Origin: JAHECW01 sp964641415
GTDB taxonomy: Bacteria; Acidobacteriota; Thermoanaerobaculia; Thermoanaerobaculales; Sulfomarinibacteraceae
Length of the DNA stretch: 64,000 nucleotides
Reading direction: 5' to 3'
Assembly: GCA_964641415.1 (NCBI GenBank)
Contig: CAZXMW010000006.1
Coordinates: 74,868 to 138,867, forward strand
Position 1 is the first letter of the stretch; every line of letters starts with the position of its first letter. Below the pieces are notes generated by a model. That model did not search any database and was not told the origin of the DNA. It saw only the letters and a list, made by a program, of their open reading frames with translations. The translations under genes and the position numbers were made by a program. Shown here piece by piece: positions 8,918 to 17,473 of the stretch.

Positions 8918-11900
8918 TTACATACTGCGTCGGTATTGACCGCCGACTTCGTACAGGGCGTTGCTGATTTGACCCAGGGAGCATGATCGGACCGTCCGCA
9001 GGAGCTCCTCGAAGATGTTGCCTTTGTCGCGAGCGACGGACTGCAATTCAGCGAGGGCCGCAGGCGCTCGCTGCAATTGCCGCTTGTGGAAGTCGGCGAG
9101 GTGGGCGAGGCGGGCGTCCTTCTCGTCGGAGGTGGCGCGGGTCAGCGGGGGCTCGGGGGCGTCCTCGCCGTCCTCGGCGACGAAGGTGTTGACGCCGACC
9201 AGCGGGTGGTCGCCGGTGTGCTTGAGCCGCTCGTAGTGGAGCGACTCCTCCTGGATCTTGCCGCGCTGGTACATCGACTCCATGGCGCCGAGGACGTCGC
9301 CGCGCTCGGACAGGCGCTCGAACTCGGTGAGGACGGCCTCCTCGACGGTGTCGGTGAGCCAGCCGACGATGTTGGAGCCCTGAAGCGGGTTCTCGTTCTT
9401 GAGCAGGCCGAACTCCATGGCGTTGATGAGCTGGATGGCGACGGCGCGGCGCACCGACTCCTCGGTGGGGGTGGTGATGGCCTCGTCGTAGGCGTTGGTG
9501 TGCAGCGAGTTGCAGTTGTCGGCCATGGCGAGCAGGCCCTGGAGAGTGGTGCGGATGTCGTTGAACGAGATCTCCTGGGCGTGCAGCGACCGCCCCGAGG
9601 TCTGGATGTGGTACTTGAGCTTCTGCGACCGCTCGTTGCCGCCGTAGCGGTTCCGGATCGCCACCGACCAGATCCGGCGGGCGACGCGGCCGATGACGGT
9701 GTACTCGGGGTCCATCCCGTTGCTGAAGAAGAAGCTCAGGTTGTGGGCGAAGTCGTCGATGTGCATCCCGCGGCCGAGGTAGGTCTCGACGTAGGTGAAG
9801 CCGTTGGCCAGGGTGAAGGCGAGCTGGGTGATGGGGTTGGCGCCGGCCTCGGCGATGTGGTAGCCCGAGATCGACACCGAGTAGAAGTTGTCGACCTTCC
9901 AGTCGCAGAACAGCTGCTGGATGTCGCCCATCATCTTGAGCGCGAACTCGGTGGAGAAGATGCAGGTGTTCTGGGCCTGGTCCTCCTTGAGGATGTCGGC
10001 CTGGACGGTGCCGCGGACCACGGCCATCGTGGACCTCAGGATCTCGTCCCACTCGCCGCCTTCGAGCAGCGGCTCGAGGGCCTCCCAGTCCCTGCCGTCG
10101 ACGACCGGCTGGAAGGCGGCTTCGGGCGGGGCATCGAGGCGGCCGGACTCGATGAGCTTCCTGCGGGCCTGCTGGCGGGCCGCGGCGTTGAAGAACATGG
10201 CGAGGATCATCGGCGCCGGGCCGTTGATGGTCATGGACACCGAGGTGGTGGCGGCACACAGGTCGAAGCCGGCGTAGAGCCGCTCCATGTCCTCGACGGT
10301 GCAGATCGAGACGCCGGACTCACCGACCTTGCCCCAGACGTCGGGGCGCTTGCCGGGATTTTCACCGTACAGAGTGACCGAGTCGAAGGCGGTGCTGAGC
10401 CGGGTGGCCGGCTGGCCCTCGGCGAGCAGGTGGAAGCGCCTGTTGGTGCGCTCGGGGCCGCCCTCGCCCGCGAACATCCGGGTCGGCAGCTCCTGTGTGC
10501 GCTTGAGCGGGAAGACGCCGGCGGTGTAGGGGAAGGCGCCGGGCAGGTTCTCGAGGAAGAGGTAGCGCAGGATGCCGGGCCAGGTCTGCCTGCGCGGCAG
10601 CTGGACCTTCGGGACGTGGGTTCCGGCGAGGGACTCGCTGGTCAACGGGACCCTGATCTCTCGACCGCGGACGGTGTAGGTGAATTCGTCGCGGTCGTAG
10701 TCGCTGCGGATCTTCGGCCAGATCGCGAGCAGCTGGCGCGCATCGTCATGGAGGGCATGGGCGAGGCGGCGGATCTCGGCGTCGAGGTCGGCGAGCTGCT
10801 TCCCACCGGTCGCCTCGGCGGCAGTGATCTCCTCGAAGAGCGGCCACAGCTCCTCGGGATTGCCGTCGCCTTCGCGGGCGCACAGGATCGCGCGAGCGCC
10901 GACGAGCTGGTAGAGCTGGTCGGCGATCCTGATCTGCTCCTCCGCCCACTTCCGGTAGTCTCGGGCGGTCCGCGCGATGTCGCGCAGGTAGCCGGCGCGG
11001 TCGCCGGGGATCACCGGGTGGCGCTGGGGTGAGCCGGCGGGCTCGGCGGCGGTGCCGTCGAGGGTCCAGGGTGATCCGAACTTCTCCGCGAGGGCACGGA
11101 CGAGGCCCTGGTAGAGGGCGTTGACGCCGTGGTCGTGGAACTGGCTGGCGACTGTGGCGAAGACCGGGAGCTCGGAGTCCTCGGGGCCGTCGAAGAGCGT
11201 GTGACAGCGCCGGTACTGCTTGCGCACATCGCGCAGCGCGTCGAGCGCCTTGGGCCGGTCGAACTTGTTGATGGCGACGAAGTCTGCGTAGTCGAGCATG
11301 TCGATCTTCTCGAGCTGCATGGCCGCACCGTACTCGGGGGTCATGACGTAGAGCGAGAGGTCCGAGATGTCGACGATCTCGGTGTCGGCCTGGCCGATGC
11401 CGGAGCTCTCGACGATGATGAGGTCGAAGCCGGCGGCCTGGCAGATGGCGATCGACTGCCCGATGTTGCGGCTCAGGGCGCGGTGGGCCTGGCGGGTGGC
11501 AAGCGAGCGCATGAAGACGCGGTCGGAGCTGAGAGAGTTCAACCGGATGCGGTCGCCGAGCAGGGCGCCGCCGGTGCGCCGCTTGGTCGGGTCGACCGAC
11601 AGGATGGCGATGGTGGTCTCCGGATTGTCGGCGAGGAAGCGCAGCACCAGCTCGTCGGTGAGCGAGGACTTGCCGGCGCCGCCGGTCCCGGTGGTGCCGA
11701 TGACTGGAGCGGGCTTCTGGCGCGGAGAGACCTCGACTTCGAGGCCCTCCTCGGCGCGGGTGATGGCCCGGGCCACGGCGAGCCAGCGGTCGGCGTCCGC
11801 CCCGAGCGGACCCGGAGAGCCGATCTCGGCGGGCGAGAAGTCGGCGGCCTCGATCATCGAGGCGATCATGCCGTCGAGGCCCATGGTGCGGCCGTCGTCG

Positions 11901-12271
11901 GGGGAGAAGATCTTGGTCACGCCGTAGGTCTCGAGCTCGGCGATTTCGCGTGGGACGATGACCCCGCCGCCGCCGCCGAAGAGCTTCACATGGTCAGCGC
12001 CCCGTTCTCTGAGCAAGTCAACCATGTACTTGAAGAACTCGATATGGCCGCCCTGGTAGGAGCTCACTGCGATGCCCTGCGCGTCCTCCTGGACGGCGGC
12101 GTCGACGATCTCACGAACCGAGCGGTTGTGCCCGAGGTGGATGACCTCGGCGCCCTGCGCCTGGAGGATTCGGCGCATGATGTTGATGGCCGCGTCGTGG
12201 CCGTCGAACAGCGAGGCGGCGGTGACGAAGCGGACCTTGTGCGTGGTCGGATTCGGCGCAGAGGTTGTCAT
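8918..12271 (-). CDS. icmF: Fused isobutyryl-CoA mutase / G-protein chaperone
   Basis: This 1117-residue protein has the full IcmF layout: an N-terminal B12-binding domain (residues about 12-145, with SLFDGHDAAINIMRRIL; His25 of the DxH motif is the predicted lower cobalt ligand), a MeaB-like GTPase domain (P-loop GTGGAGKSS at 195-203, then NKFDRP), and a C-terminal acyl-CoA mutase barrel (about 560-1117, with RxxRR-rich linker and SISGYHIAEAGANP). The family interconverts isobutyryl-CoA and n-butyryl-CoA, and some members also act on isovaleryl- or pivalyl-CoA. The G-domain loads and protects adenosylcobalamin. The start ATG follows GGGAGGG at a good distance, and the length is normal. It supports branched-chain acyl-CoA metabolism; substrate choice cannot be read from here. 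Confidence 0.93.
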   Translation of the reverse strand: MTTSAPNPTTHKVRFVTAASLFDGHDAAINIMRRILQAQGAEVIHLGHNRSVREIVDAAVQEDAQGIAVSSYQGGHIEFFKYMVDLLRERGADHVKLFGGGGGVIVPREIAELETYGVTKIFSPDDGRTMGLDGMIASMIEAADFSPAEIGSPGPLGADADRWLAVARAITRAEEGLEVEVSPRQKPAPVIGTTGTGGAGKSSLTDELVLRFLADNPETTIAILSVDPTKRRTGGALLGDRIRLNSLSSDRVFMRSLATRQAHRALSRNIGQSIAICQAAGFDLIIVESSGIGQADTEIVDISDLSLYVMTPEYGAAMQLEKIDMLDYADFVAINKFDRPKALDALRDVRKQYRRCHTLFDGPEDSELPVFATVASQFHDHGVNALYQGLVRALAEKFGSPWTLDGTAAEPAGSPQRHPVIPGDRAGYLRDIARTARDYRKWAEEQIRIADQLYQLVGARAILCAREGDGNPEELWPLFEEITAAEATGGKQLADLDAEIRRLAHALHDDARQLLAIWPKIRSDYDRDEFTYTVRGREIRVPLTSESLAGTHVPKVQLPRRQTWPGILRYLFLENLPGAFPYTAGVFPLKRTQELPTRMFAGEGGPERTNRRFHLLAEGQPATRLSTAFDSVTLYGENPGKRPDVWGKVGESGVSICTVEDMERLYAGFDLCAATTSVSMTINGPAPMILAMFFNAAARQQARRKLIESGRLDAPPEAAFQPVVDGRDWEALEPLLEGGEWDEILRSTMAVVRGTVQADILKEDQAQNTCIFSTEFALKMMGDIQQLFCDWKVDNFYSVSISGYHIAEAGANPITQLAFTLANGFTYVETYLGRGMHIDDFAHNLSFFFSNGMDPEYTVIGRVARRIWSVAIRNRYGGNERSQKLKYHIQTSGRSLHAQEISFNDIRTTLQGLLAMADNCNSLHTNAYDEAITTPTEESVRRAVAIQLINAMEFGLLKNENPLQGSNIVGWLTDTVEEAVLTEFERLSERGDVLGAMESMYQRGKIQEESLHYERLKHTGDHPLVGVNTFVAEDGEDAPEPPLTRATSDEKDARLAHLADFHKRQLQRAPAALAELQSVARDKGNIFEELLRTVRSCSLGQISNALYEVGGQYRRSM

Positions 12272-12631
12272 AGATCCCTCCCGAGGGTGGAACAGGTCGA
12301 TTCTAGCAAGGCAATCTCCCGCGCCCGATGCGCAGGCAGGGATGCCGGCCTCTCCACGGCGGCCGGGAAGAGGCGTGGCGGCAGCCATTCTGGCTGATGA
12401 TGTTGGGGTTGCGGGTGGGAGCGGGTGCTTCGGAAACGGGATCGGGAACGGGATCGGGATCGATCCGGCTCGGAAGGGCGCACCGGTGCTCGACGCTCTG
12501 CGACGGGAGAGGCTCAATCGAACAATGTGCCGTCCGGGTCCAATGGTGGTTGCTCTGGCCGCTGTTTGCTGCGGACGGGGACGCGGACCCGGACCCGGGA
12601 AGCGCGGGTGGGGTAGACTCGATGCAAAGCT
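12272..12631. other. Intergenic region with GC-rich hexamer repeats
   Basis: This 360-base divergent intergenic region lies between icmF and the second kinase. It contains a possible icmF -10 box TAGAAT (12305-12300, minus strand). It also holds a degenerate CGGGAT/CGGGAA hexamer run at about 12437-12466, and a second GC-rich run near 12575-12600. I see no convincing gene. Confidence 0.5.
12437..12466. repeat. CGGGAT/CGGGAA hexanucleotide array
   Basis: Five consecutive hexamers (CGGGAT, CGGGAA, CGGGAT, CGGGAT, CGATCC) make a short degenerate tandem array upstream of the second kinase gene. Confidence 0.6.
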
Positions 12632-15283
12632 ATGGACGAGTTCGTCTCAGGCACGGGGGGCCATCCGGAACGCATCTCGCGTTTCGAGATCCGTGAGGTT
12701 CTCGGTGAAGGCGCGATGGGGGTTGTGTACCGCGCACACGACCCGGTGCTCGATCGCGACGTGGCGCTCAAGCTCATCAAGCCCGAGCGTGCGGGCGAGG
12801 AGCGGAACCGGTCGCGCTTCCTCCGTGAGTGCCGGGCGGCGGCAACCATCAATCACCCCGGTGTCGCAACGATCTACGAGGCCGGAGAGACCGGGGACGA
12901 GCGGCTCTACCTCGCGTCCGAGCTCGTCGAGGGCGAGACCCTCGAGGACGTCGTCGCCCGAGGCGCATTGCCTCCTGACCGCGTCATCGAGATCGGCATC
13001 CAGCTCGCCGAAGCTCTGGCTGCCGCGCACGCGAAGGGCGCGATCCACCGGGACATCAAACCGTCGAACCTGATGATCACGCCCGATGACAGAATCAAGG
13101 TGCTCGACTTCGGCCTGGCCCGTCTCGTCAGCTCGGAGGGCGATTCAGCTGAAGTCGGAGAGGGCTTCGACGAAGCGCGAAAGGTGGATCAGACCCAGGA
13201 GGGCATGGTCGTCGGGACGCCGGCCTATATGTCGCCCGAACAGGCCTCCGGGATGAAGGTGGACGAGCGGACCGACCTGTTCTCGGCCGGCTGCGTGCTC
13301 TACGAGCTGGTCACCGGCCGGTCGCCGTTCCACTCGGGCACGGTGCCCGAGACTCTGCGGCGGTTGCTCACCGAGGAGCCGCCGTCGATCTCCAGCTCGG
13401 GGAAGGGGATCCCGCTCGGGCTCGACAACGTGCTCCGGCGGGCCATGGCCAAGGAGCGCGAGGCCCGGACGGCGACCTCGGCCGACCTCGCAGACGAGCT
13501 TCGCGAGCTTGTGAAAGGCGAGCCGGAGATTGACGCCGGATTCAGCCGTGGGCGGCGATTGCGGATCGTGGTCGGTGGCATCACCGGGCTCGTTGCCCTT
13601 GTCGCGGCCGCGGTGCTGATCTGGCAATGGAGCCGGCCCTCGTTCGCTTTCACCGACCACGACCGCATCGTCGTCGCGGATGTCGAGAACACGACCGGCG
13701 ACGAGGCGTTCGACCTGGCGCTTCGGGCCGCGGTCGAGACCGATCTCAAGCAGTCGCCCTACGCCACGCTGTATCGGCGACACCAGGTCGACGAGACCCT
13801 GCGACAGATGCGCAAGGCGCCGGACACCTTCATCGACGAGAAGCTGGGCCGCGACATTTGTCGGTTCTCCGGGAGCCGCGCTCTCATTCTGCCGAGGATC
13901 GTTGCCCTCGGCGAAGGGTACGAGCTCGAGGCAACCTTGGTCGATCCCCATACGGGCCGCCGCGTCGAGCGCATCGCGGTGTTCGCCGATACGCGGAAGG
14001 AGGTTCTGACCGACGCCATCGACAGGCTGACCCGCGAGCTGCGGACACGGCTCGGCGAGAGCCTCGATTCGATCGAGAAGAACGACTTTCCGATCGCCGA
14101 CGTCACGACGTCGTCGTGGGAGGCGCTGCACTACTTCGCCACCGCCAATCTCCGTTGGGGCCGGGGCGACTTCGGCGAGGCAATCCGGCTCTATGAGCTG
14201 GCGCTCGACCTCGATCCCGAGTTTGCCACATGCCGCGGCTCGCTCGGGCTGCTGCTCATCCAGTTCACCGGCGAGCCGGAGCGCGGCGCTGAGGAACTCC
14301 GCCGGGCGCTCGTCGACGGCGAGACATTGCCGCGTGACGAGTACCTCATGCTGCGGGCGGCCAACCGCCATTTCGGCGACCGCGACCTCGAGGGCGCGCT
14401 CGAGGAGTACGAGCTCATCACCGAGCTGTACCCGCGGCACGGTGCGGCCCGCAACAACATGGGCCGGACCCTGCTCCAGCTCGGCCGCTTCGAGGAGGCG
14501 GCGGCGATGTTCCGGAAGTCGTCGGAGATCGACCCGCAGGGGACCGTTCCGCTGGTCAATCTGGCGCTCATGCACATCTCCGTGCTGCCCGATCCGCCGG
14601 CTTCGGAACGAGCTGCCCGGGCCCTCGTCGCCGTCGACGACGAGGCCGCCAACTACCTCAGCCTGCTGGGTTGGGCGGTTGCGGTTCAGGGTCGCTACGG
14701 CGAGGCGCGGAAAATCTTCGAACGGGCGGTCGAGATCGAGCCCGACCACCCTTACGCGCTGCCCAATCTCGGGTATGTGCTTCTCGCGATGGGCAACCCC
14801 GAGTCGGCGGCGTTGCACTTCCGCCGCAACCTGGCGCGGATCCGTCGATTGGACGAGAACCACAACGAGCCGGGCGCCATCCTCGACCTCATCGTGAGTT
14901 TGGCAGTCGCGGGCAATCGGTCCGAGGTCGCAAAGTTGGTCGAGGACGGTGAGAAGCGACTCGCCGAGATGCGCGGAACCCGGCCGCTGACCCTCGACGA
15001 CCATGCCTTTCTGTGCCAGCTTTACGCCGCGGACGGACGGATCGAGGACGCCGAGGCAGAGCTCGCGGCCGCCATGTCCATGGAGGTCGACGACGCCGAC
15101 TCCCAGTTCGAGCTCGCGCGCTCGTGCGCCATGCTCGGCCGACGCGAGTGCGCCATCGACAACACCCGGAAGGCCTTCGAGATGGGCTTCGGAGATCCCT
15201 ATCTGCCGATGCTCATCCCTTCGATGCATCGACTGCTCGGTGATCCGGAGTTCATGGGCGTATTCCCCATCAACGGTGCGTGA
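12632..15283 (+). CDS. PknB-like Ser/Thr protein kinase with C-terminal TPR array
   Basis: This is an 883-residue kinase. The kinase domain lies at about residues 16-290, with P-loop GEGAMGVVYRAHD, ALKLIKPE, HRD (AIHRDIKPSNLM), DFG (VLDFGLARL) and GTPAYMSPEQASG. One transmembrane helix follows (about 308-330, IVVGGITGLVALVAAAVLIW). The extracytoplasmic part starts with a domain resembling the DNRLRE/TolB-like region of acidobacterial kinases (DRIVVADVENTTGDEAFD), then about ten TPRs. It is divergent from icmF and convergent with the HTH gene. Compared with the kinase at 4320 its sensor region is clearly different, so they probably answer different signals. Confidence 0.9.
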   Translation: MDEFVSGTGGHPERISRFEIREVLGEGAMGVVYRAHDPVLDRDVALKLIKPERAGEERNRSRFLRECRAAATINHPGVATIYEAGETGDERLYLASELVEGETLEDVVARGALPPDRVIEIGIQLAEALAAAHAKGAIHRDIKPSNLMITPDDRIKVLDFGLARLVSSEGDSAEVGEGFDEARKVDQTQEGMVVGTPAYMSPEQASGMKVDERTDLFSAGCVLYELVTGRSPFHSGTVPETLRRLLTEEPPSISSSGKGIPLGLDNVLRRAMAKEREARTATSADLADELRELVKGEPEIDAGFSRGRRLRIVVGGITGLVALVAAAVLIWQWSRPSFAFTDHDRIVVADVENTTGDEAFDLALRAAVETDLKQSPYATLYRRHQVDETLRQMRKAPDTFIDEKLGRDICRFSGSRALILPRIVALGEGYELEATLVDPHTGRRVERIAVFADTRKEVLTDAIDRLTRELRTRLGESLDSIEKNDFPIADVTTSSWEALHYFATANLRWGRGDFGEAIRLYELALDLDPEFATCRGSLGLLLIQFTGEPERGAEELRRALVDGETLPRDEYLMLRAANRHFGDRDLEGALEEYELITELYPRHGAARNNMGRTLLQLGRFEEAAAMFRKSSEIDPQGTVPLVNLALMHISVLPDPPASERAARALVAVDDEAANYLSLLGWAVAVQGRYGEARKIFERAVEIEPDHPYALPNLGYVLLAMGNPESAALHFRRNLARIRRLDENHNEPGAILDLIVSLAVAGNRSEVAKLVEDGEKRLAEMRGTRPLTLDDHAFLCQLYAADGRIEDAEAELAAAMSMEVDDADSQFELARSCAMLGRRECAIDNTRKAFEMGFGDPYLPMLIPSMHRLLGDPEFMGVFPINGA

Positions 15284-15289
15284 GGGCCG

Positions 15290-15844
15290 CTAGCCTCTCT
15301 CTTCGCCGCGCTCGAACCGCATCTTCTCGATGAAGGCGGCGGCCAGTCCCTCCGGGTCGTCCATGTGGAGCAGCCTGGCAACCTGGAGCACGAAACCGCG
15401 CACGAAGACCGGCGCCGGGAGCTTGCCCCACTCCTCCTTCTCGATGGCAGCAAGCACGTACGGCCGCACCTTGGTCTCGACCGAGACCTGCTCGAGGGTC
15501 AGACCCGACACCAGCCGGTGGTGACGCAGAAAGGCGCCTGGGTCGCCGACCAGGTCGGTCGGGGTCCTCAGACCGGCGAGTGAGGCGTCCATGTTGTCCT
15601 CATCATCGTCGCGCCCACCGGTTGCGGTGAGGTCTGCGGCGGCGTTGGAGATCCGCATGAAGGCCTCGTCGATGCGGGCGAGCAGCTCGCGCCGCTCGGT
15701 CGTGCCGATGAGGGAGTACGTGGCCAGCGAGCTCTCCGAGAACAGATTGCGCCGCGTGTGGTACGCGCGGTGGACCCTCTCGAGGTTTGCGCCGGGCTCG
15801 ACGCCGAGCACCTCCCAGTCCTCTCGACGGATCTCGCTGGTCAC
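15290..15844 (-). CDS. HTH protein with N-terminal J-like region (RodZ-type helix-turn-helix)
   Basis: This is a 184-residue protein. Residues about 7-65 resemble a J-domain-like helical region (WEVLGVEPGANLERVHRAYHTRR), though the HPD motif is not seen. Residues about 105-170 form an XRE/RodZ-type helix-turn-helix (FLRHHRLVSGLTLEQVSVETKVRPYVLAAIEKEEWGKLP…). There is no membrane segment, unlike RodZ itself. Its ATG overlaps the stop of the MinD-like gene (15841-15844), so the two are coupled and probably work together, perhaps in positioning an envelope or motility structure. The function is not known to me. Confidence 0.8.
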   Translation of the reverse strand: MTSEIRREDWEVLGVEPGANLERVHRAYHTRRNLFSESSLATYSLIGTTERRELLARIDEAFMRISNAAADLTATGGRDDDEDNMDASLAGLRTPTDLVGDPGAFLRHHRLVSGLTLEQVSVETKVRPYVLAAIEKEEWGKLPAPVFVRGFVLQVARLLHMDDPEGLAAAFIEKMRFERGEERG

Positions 15845-16773
15845 TCCGGCCCTCCCTTCAGATTCGCGGCGAGTCGCCGGACCGCGATGGCGAACGGACT
15901 GTCGGGCCGAACCGCGGCGACCGGCTCGCGGTCGACCACCGATCGCGCGACCATCGGGTCTCTGGGGAGCGTCCCGAGAGCCTCGACGGCGATGCCGTAG
16001 TACTCGCGACAGGCCATGCTCATTTCGACGGCGAGCCGTTCGTGACCGGCGCTCACCGCGCGGTTGACGACGATGGACGCCGAGAAGGTCGCTGCAGCGC
16101 CGAGCACCGCTGCGCCGGCCTCCGGGTCGATCGCCATCACCTCCAATACCAGATCGCGAGCAGACAACGGGCTGCGATCGCGGCTCCTCGAGGAAATCAA
16201 CGCCATGGCCTCCGCCACCTTCGCCCGCGGTTCGGTTTGCCTGAGCTTTCGGGCAAACGCCGCCTTGATGAAGTGGTAGGCGTTCTCGACCGAGGTCGGT
16301 TCGGGCACCACGACCAGGATGCCGCGGTGGGAGACCAGGTAGAAGTCGAGCACGTTGAAGGCCGTGCCCGCGCCCAGGTCGAGGATGACGTGGTCGGCTT
16401 CGAGGTCCAGAATGTGGCGCAAGATCCGCCGCTTCTGCTCGTACTTCGGGTTCGCCATCTCGATCAGGGCATTTGCGCCGCTGACCAGACCGATGCCGGG
16501 AATCCCGGTGCCGATGACGACATCCTGCAGGCTCGCCACCCGCCGCTCGAGATAGTCGGTGAGGGTCAGATCGGGGTCGGGGATGCCGAACAGGGTGTGG
16601 AGGTTGGCGCCGCCGAGATCGGCGTCGACAACGACAACCCGGTGACGCTGTTTGGCCAGGACCACACCCAGGTTGACTGCCAGCACGGATTTGCCGACAC
16701 CCCCCTTGCCGCCGCCGATGGCCCAGACCCTCGGCGCGGCGTCGTCAACTTCGTCATGCAAGATGTCGATCAT
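15841..16773 (-). CDS. MinD/ParA-like P-loop ATPase
   Basis: This is a 310-residue deviant-Walker ATPase (GGGKGGVGKS near residue 20; VVVVDADLGGANLHTLFG is the switch region) of the FleN/MinD-like group. ATG at 16773 is chosen because it leaves a short N-terminus before the P-loop; the frame is open further upstream but that part is Arg-rich and unlike protein. No C-terminal amphipathic membrane-targeting helix is obvious. It is the first gene of a two-gene unit with the HTH/J-like protein. Such ATPases position cellular structures or regulate flagellar number; which one applies here cannot be told. Confidence 0.88.
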   Translation of the reverse strand: MIDILHDEVDDAAPRVWAIGGGKGGVGKSVLAVNLGVVLAKQRHRVVVVDADLGGANLHTLFGIPDPDLTLTDYLERRVASLQDVVIGTGIPGIGLVSGANALIEMANPKYEQKRRILRHILDLEADHVILDLGAGTAFNVLDFYLVSHRGILVVVPEPTSVENAYHFIKAAFARKLRQTEPRAKVAEAMALISSRSRDRSPLSARDLVLEVMAIDPEAGAAVLGAAATFSASIVVNRAVSAGHERLAVEMSMACREYYGIAVEALGTLPRDPMVARSVVDREPVAAVRPDSPFAIAVRRLAANLKGGPE

Positions 16774-17248
16774 GCTCGCAGCATGGCGGTCAAGGCACTG
16801 TAGTGCCGGCTCCGCACACGTCCCCTCCACAATGGTATCACTACGCCGATGACACTGACGTGAGGAGGGCCGTAGACTCGTGTGAGAACTGGCTGCGGGG
16901 GACGGGAATGGATCGGCCATGAGCCGCAGTCGAAACCGTAGATCGTTGCGTCGCGGGGTGCAGAGCGCTGATGTCCGAACGGACTCGCCGGCCGGGATCC
17001 AGGCCGCCGGTCTCACCAGCCCCTATTTCCGGAAGGTCTGGGACACCTCGTCGAAGATGACCTGGCAGCAGTTCGTCGATCGTTGGGAGCGGAGGTTCCA
17101 CGCGCCTGGCCGCGGTCATCGGTAACGGGCGTTCACTGGTCCTCGTGACTCTGGGCGAGCGAGTCGAAGAATCCCCACTGGAGAGGCGGAACGCTCCACG
17201 TCTCGGCGAGACGACGTGAGGAGGGACGGTCTCTGGACCCGGAGGGGA
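16774..17248. other. Intergenic region without a supported gene
   Basis: There is no convincing gene between the MinD-like gene and the REP-like repeats. A short plus-strand frame (16919-17125, 68 codons) and a minus-strand frame exist, but neither has a ribosome binding site or recognisable composition. Confidence 0.4.
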
Positions 17249-17345
17249 CCCTTCGACTCGCCCCTCGGAGGGGCTCGCTCAGGGTGACAGGGATCCGTGG
17301 GCTCGCTCAGAGTGACAGGGATCCGTGGGCTCGCTCAGGGTGAGC
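17249..17345. repeat. REP-like palindrome followed by 28-bp tandem repeats
   Basis: Bases 17249-17284 form a near-perfect hairpin (CCCTTCGACTCGCCCCTC … GAGGGGCTCGCTCAGGG). The right arm is then repeated with a 28-bp period: 17273-17300, 17301-17328 (one mismatch) and a partial third copy 17329-17345, each beginning GCTCGCTCAG and containing GTGACAGGGATCCGTGG in the full copies. The palindrome type CCTTCGACTCGC…GCTCAGGGTGACA is known to me as a recurrent intergenic repeat in many high-GC bacteria. Confidence 0.75.
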
Positions 17346-17473
17346 GGCCGGCGGGTGTCCTGCACCGCGTCGGCGGACCTGTTAGGATGAAGCTGCCATT
17401 TTCGCCTTCGGGATGCGCGCCCGCTCGGTGATCGCTCCCGAATCGGAAACCACATCCAACCAAAGGGGGTGGA

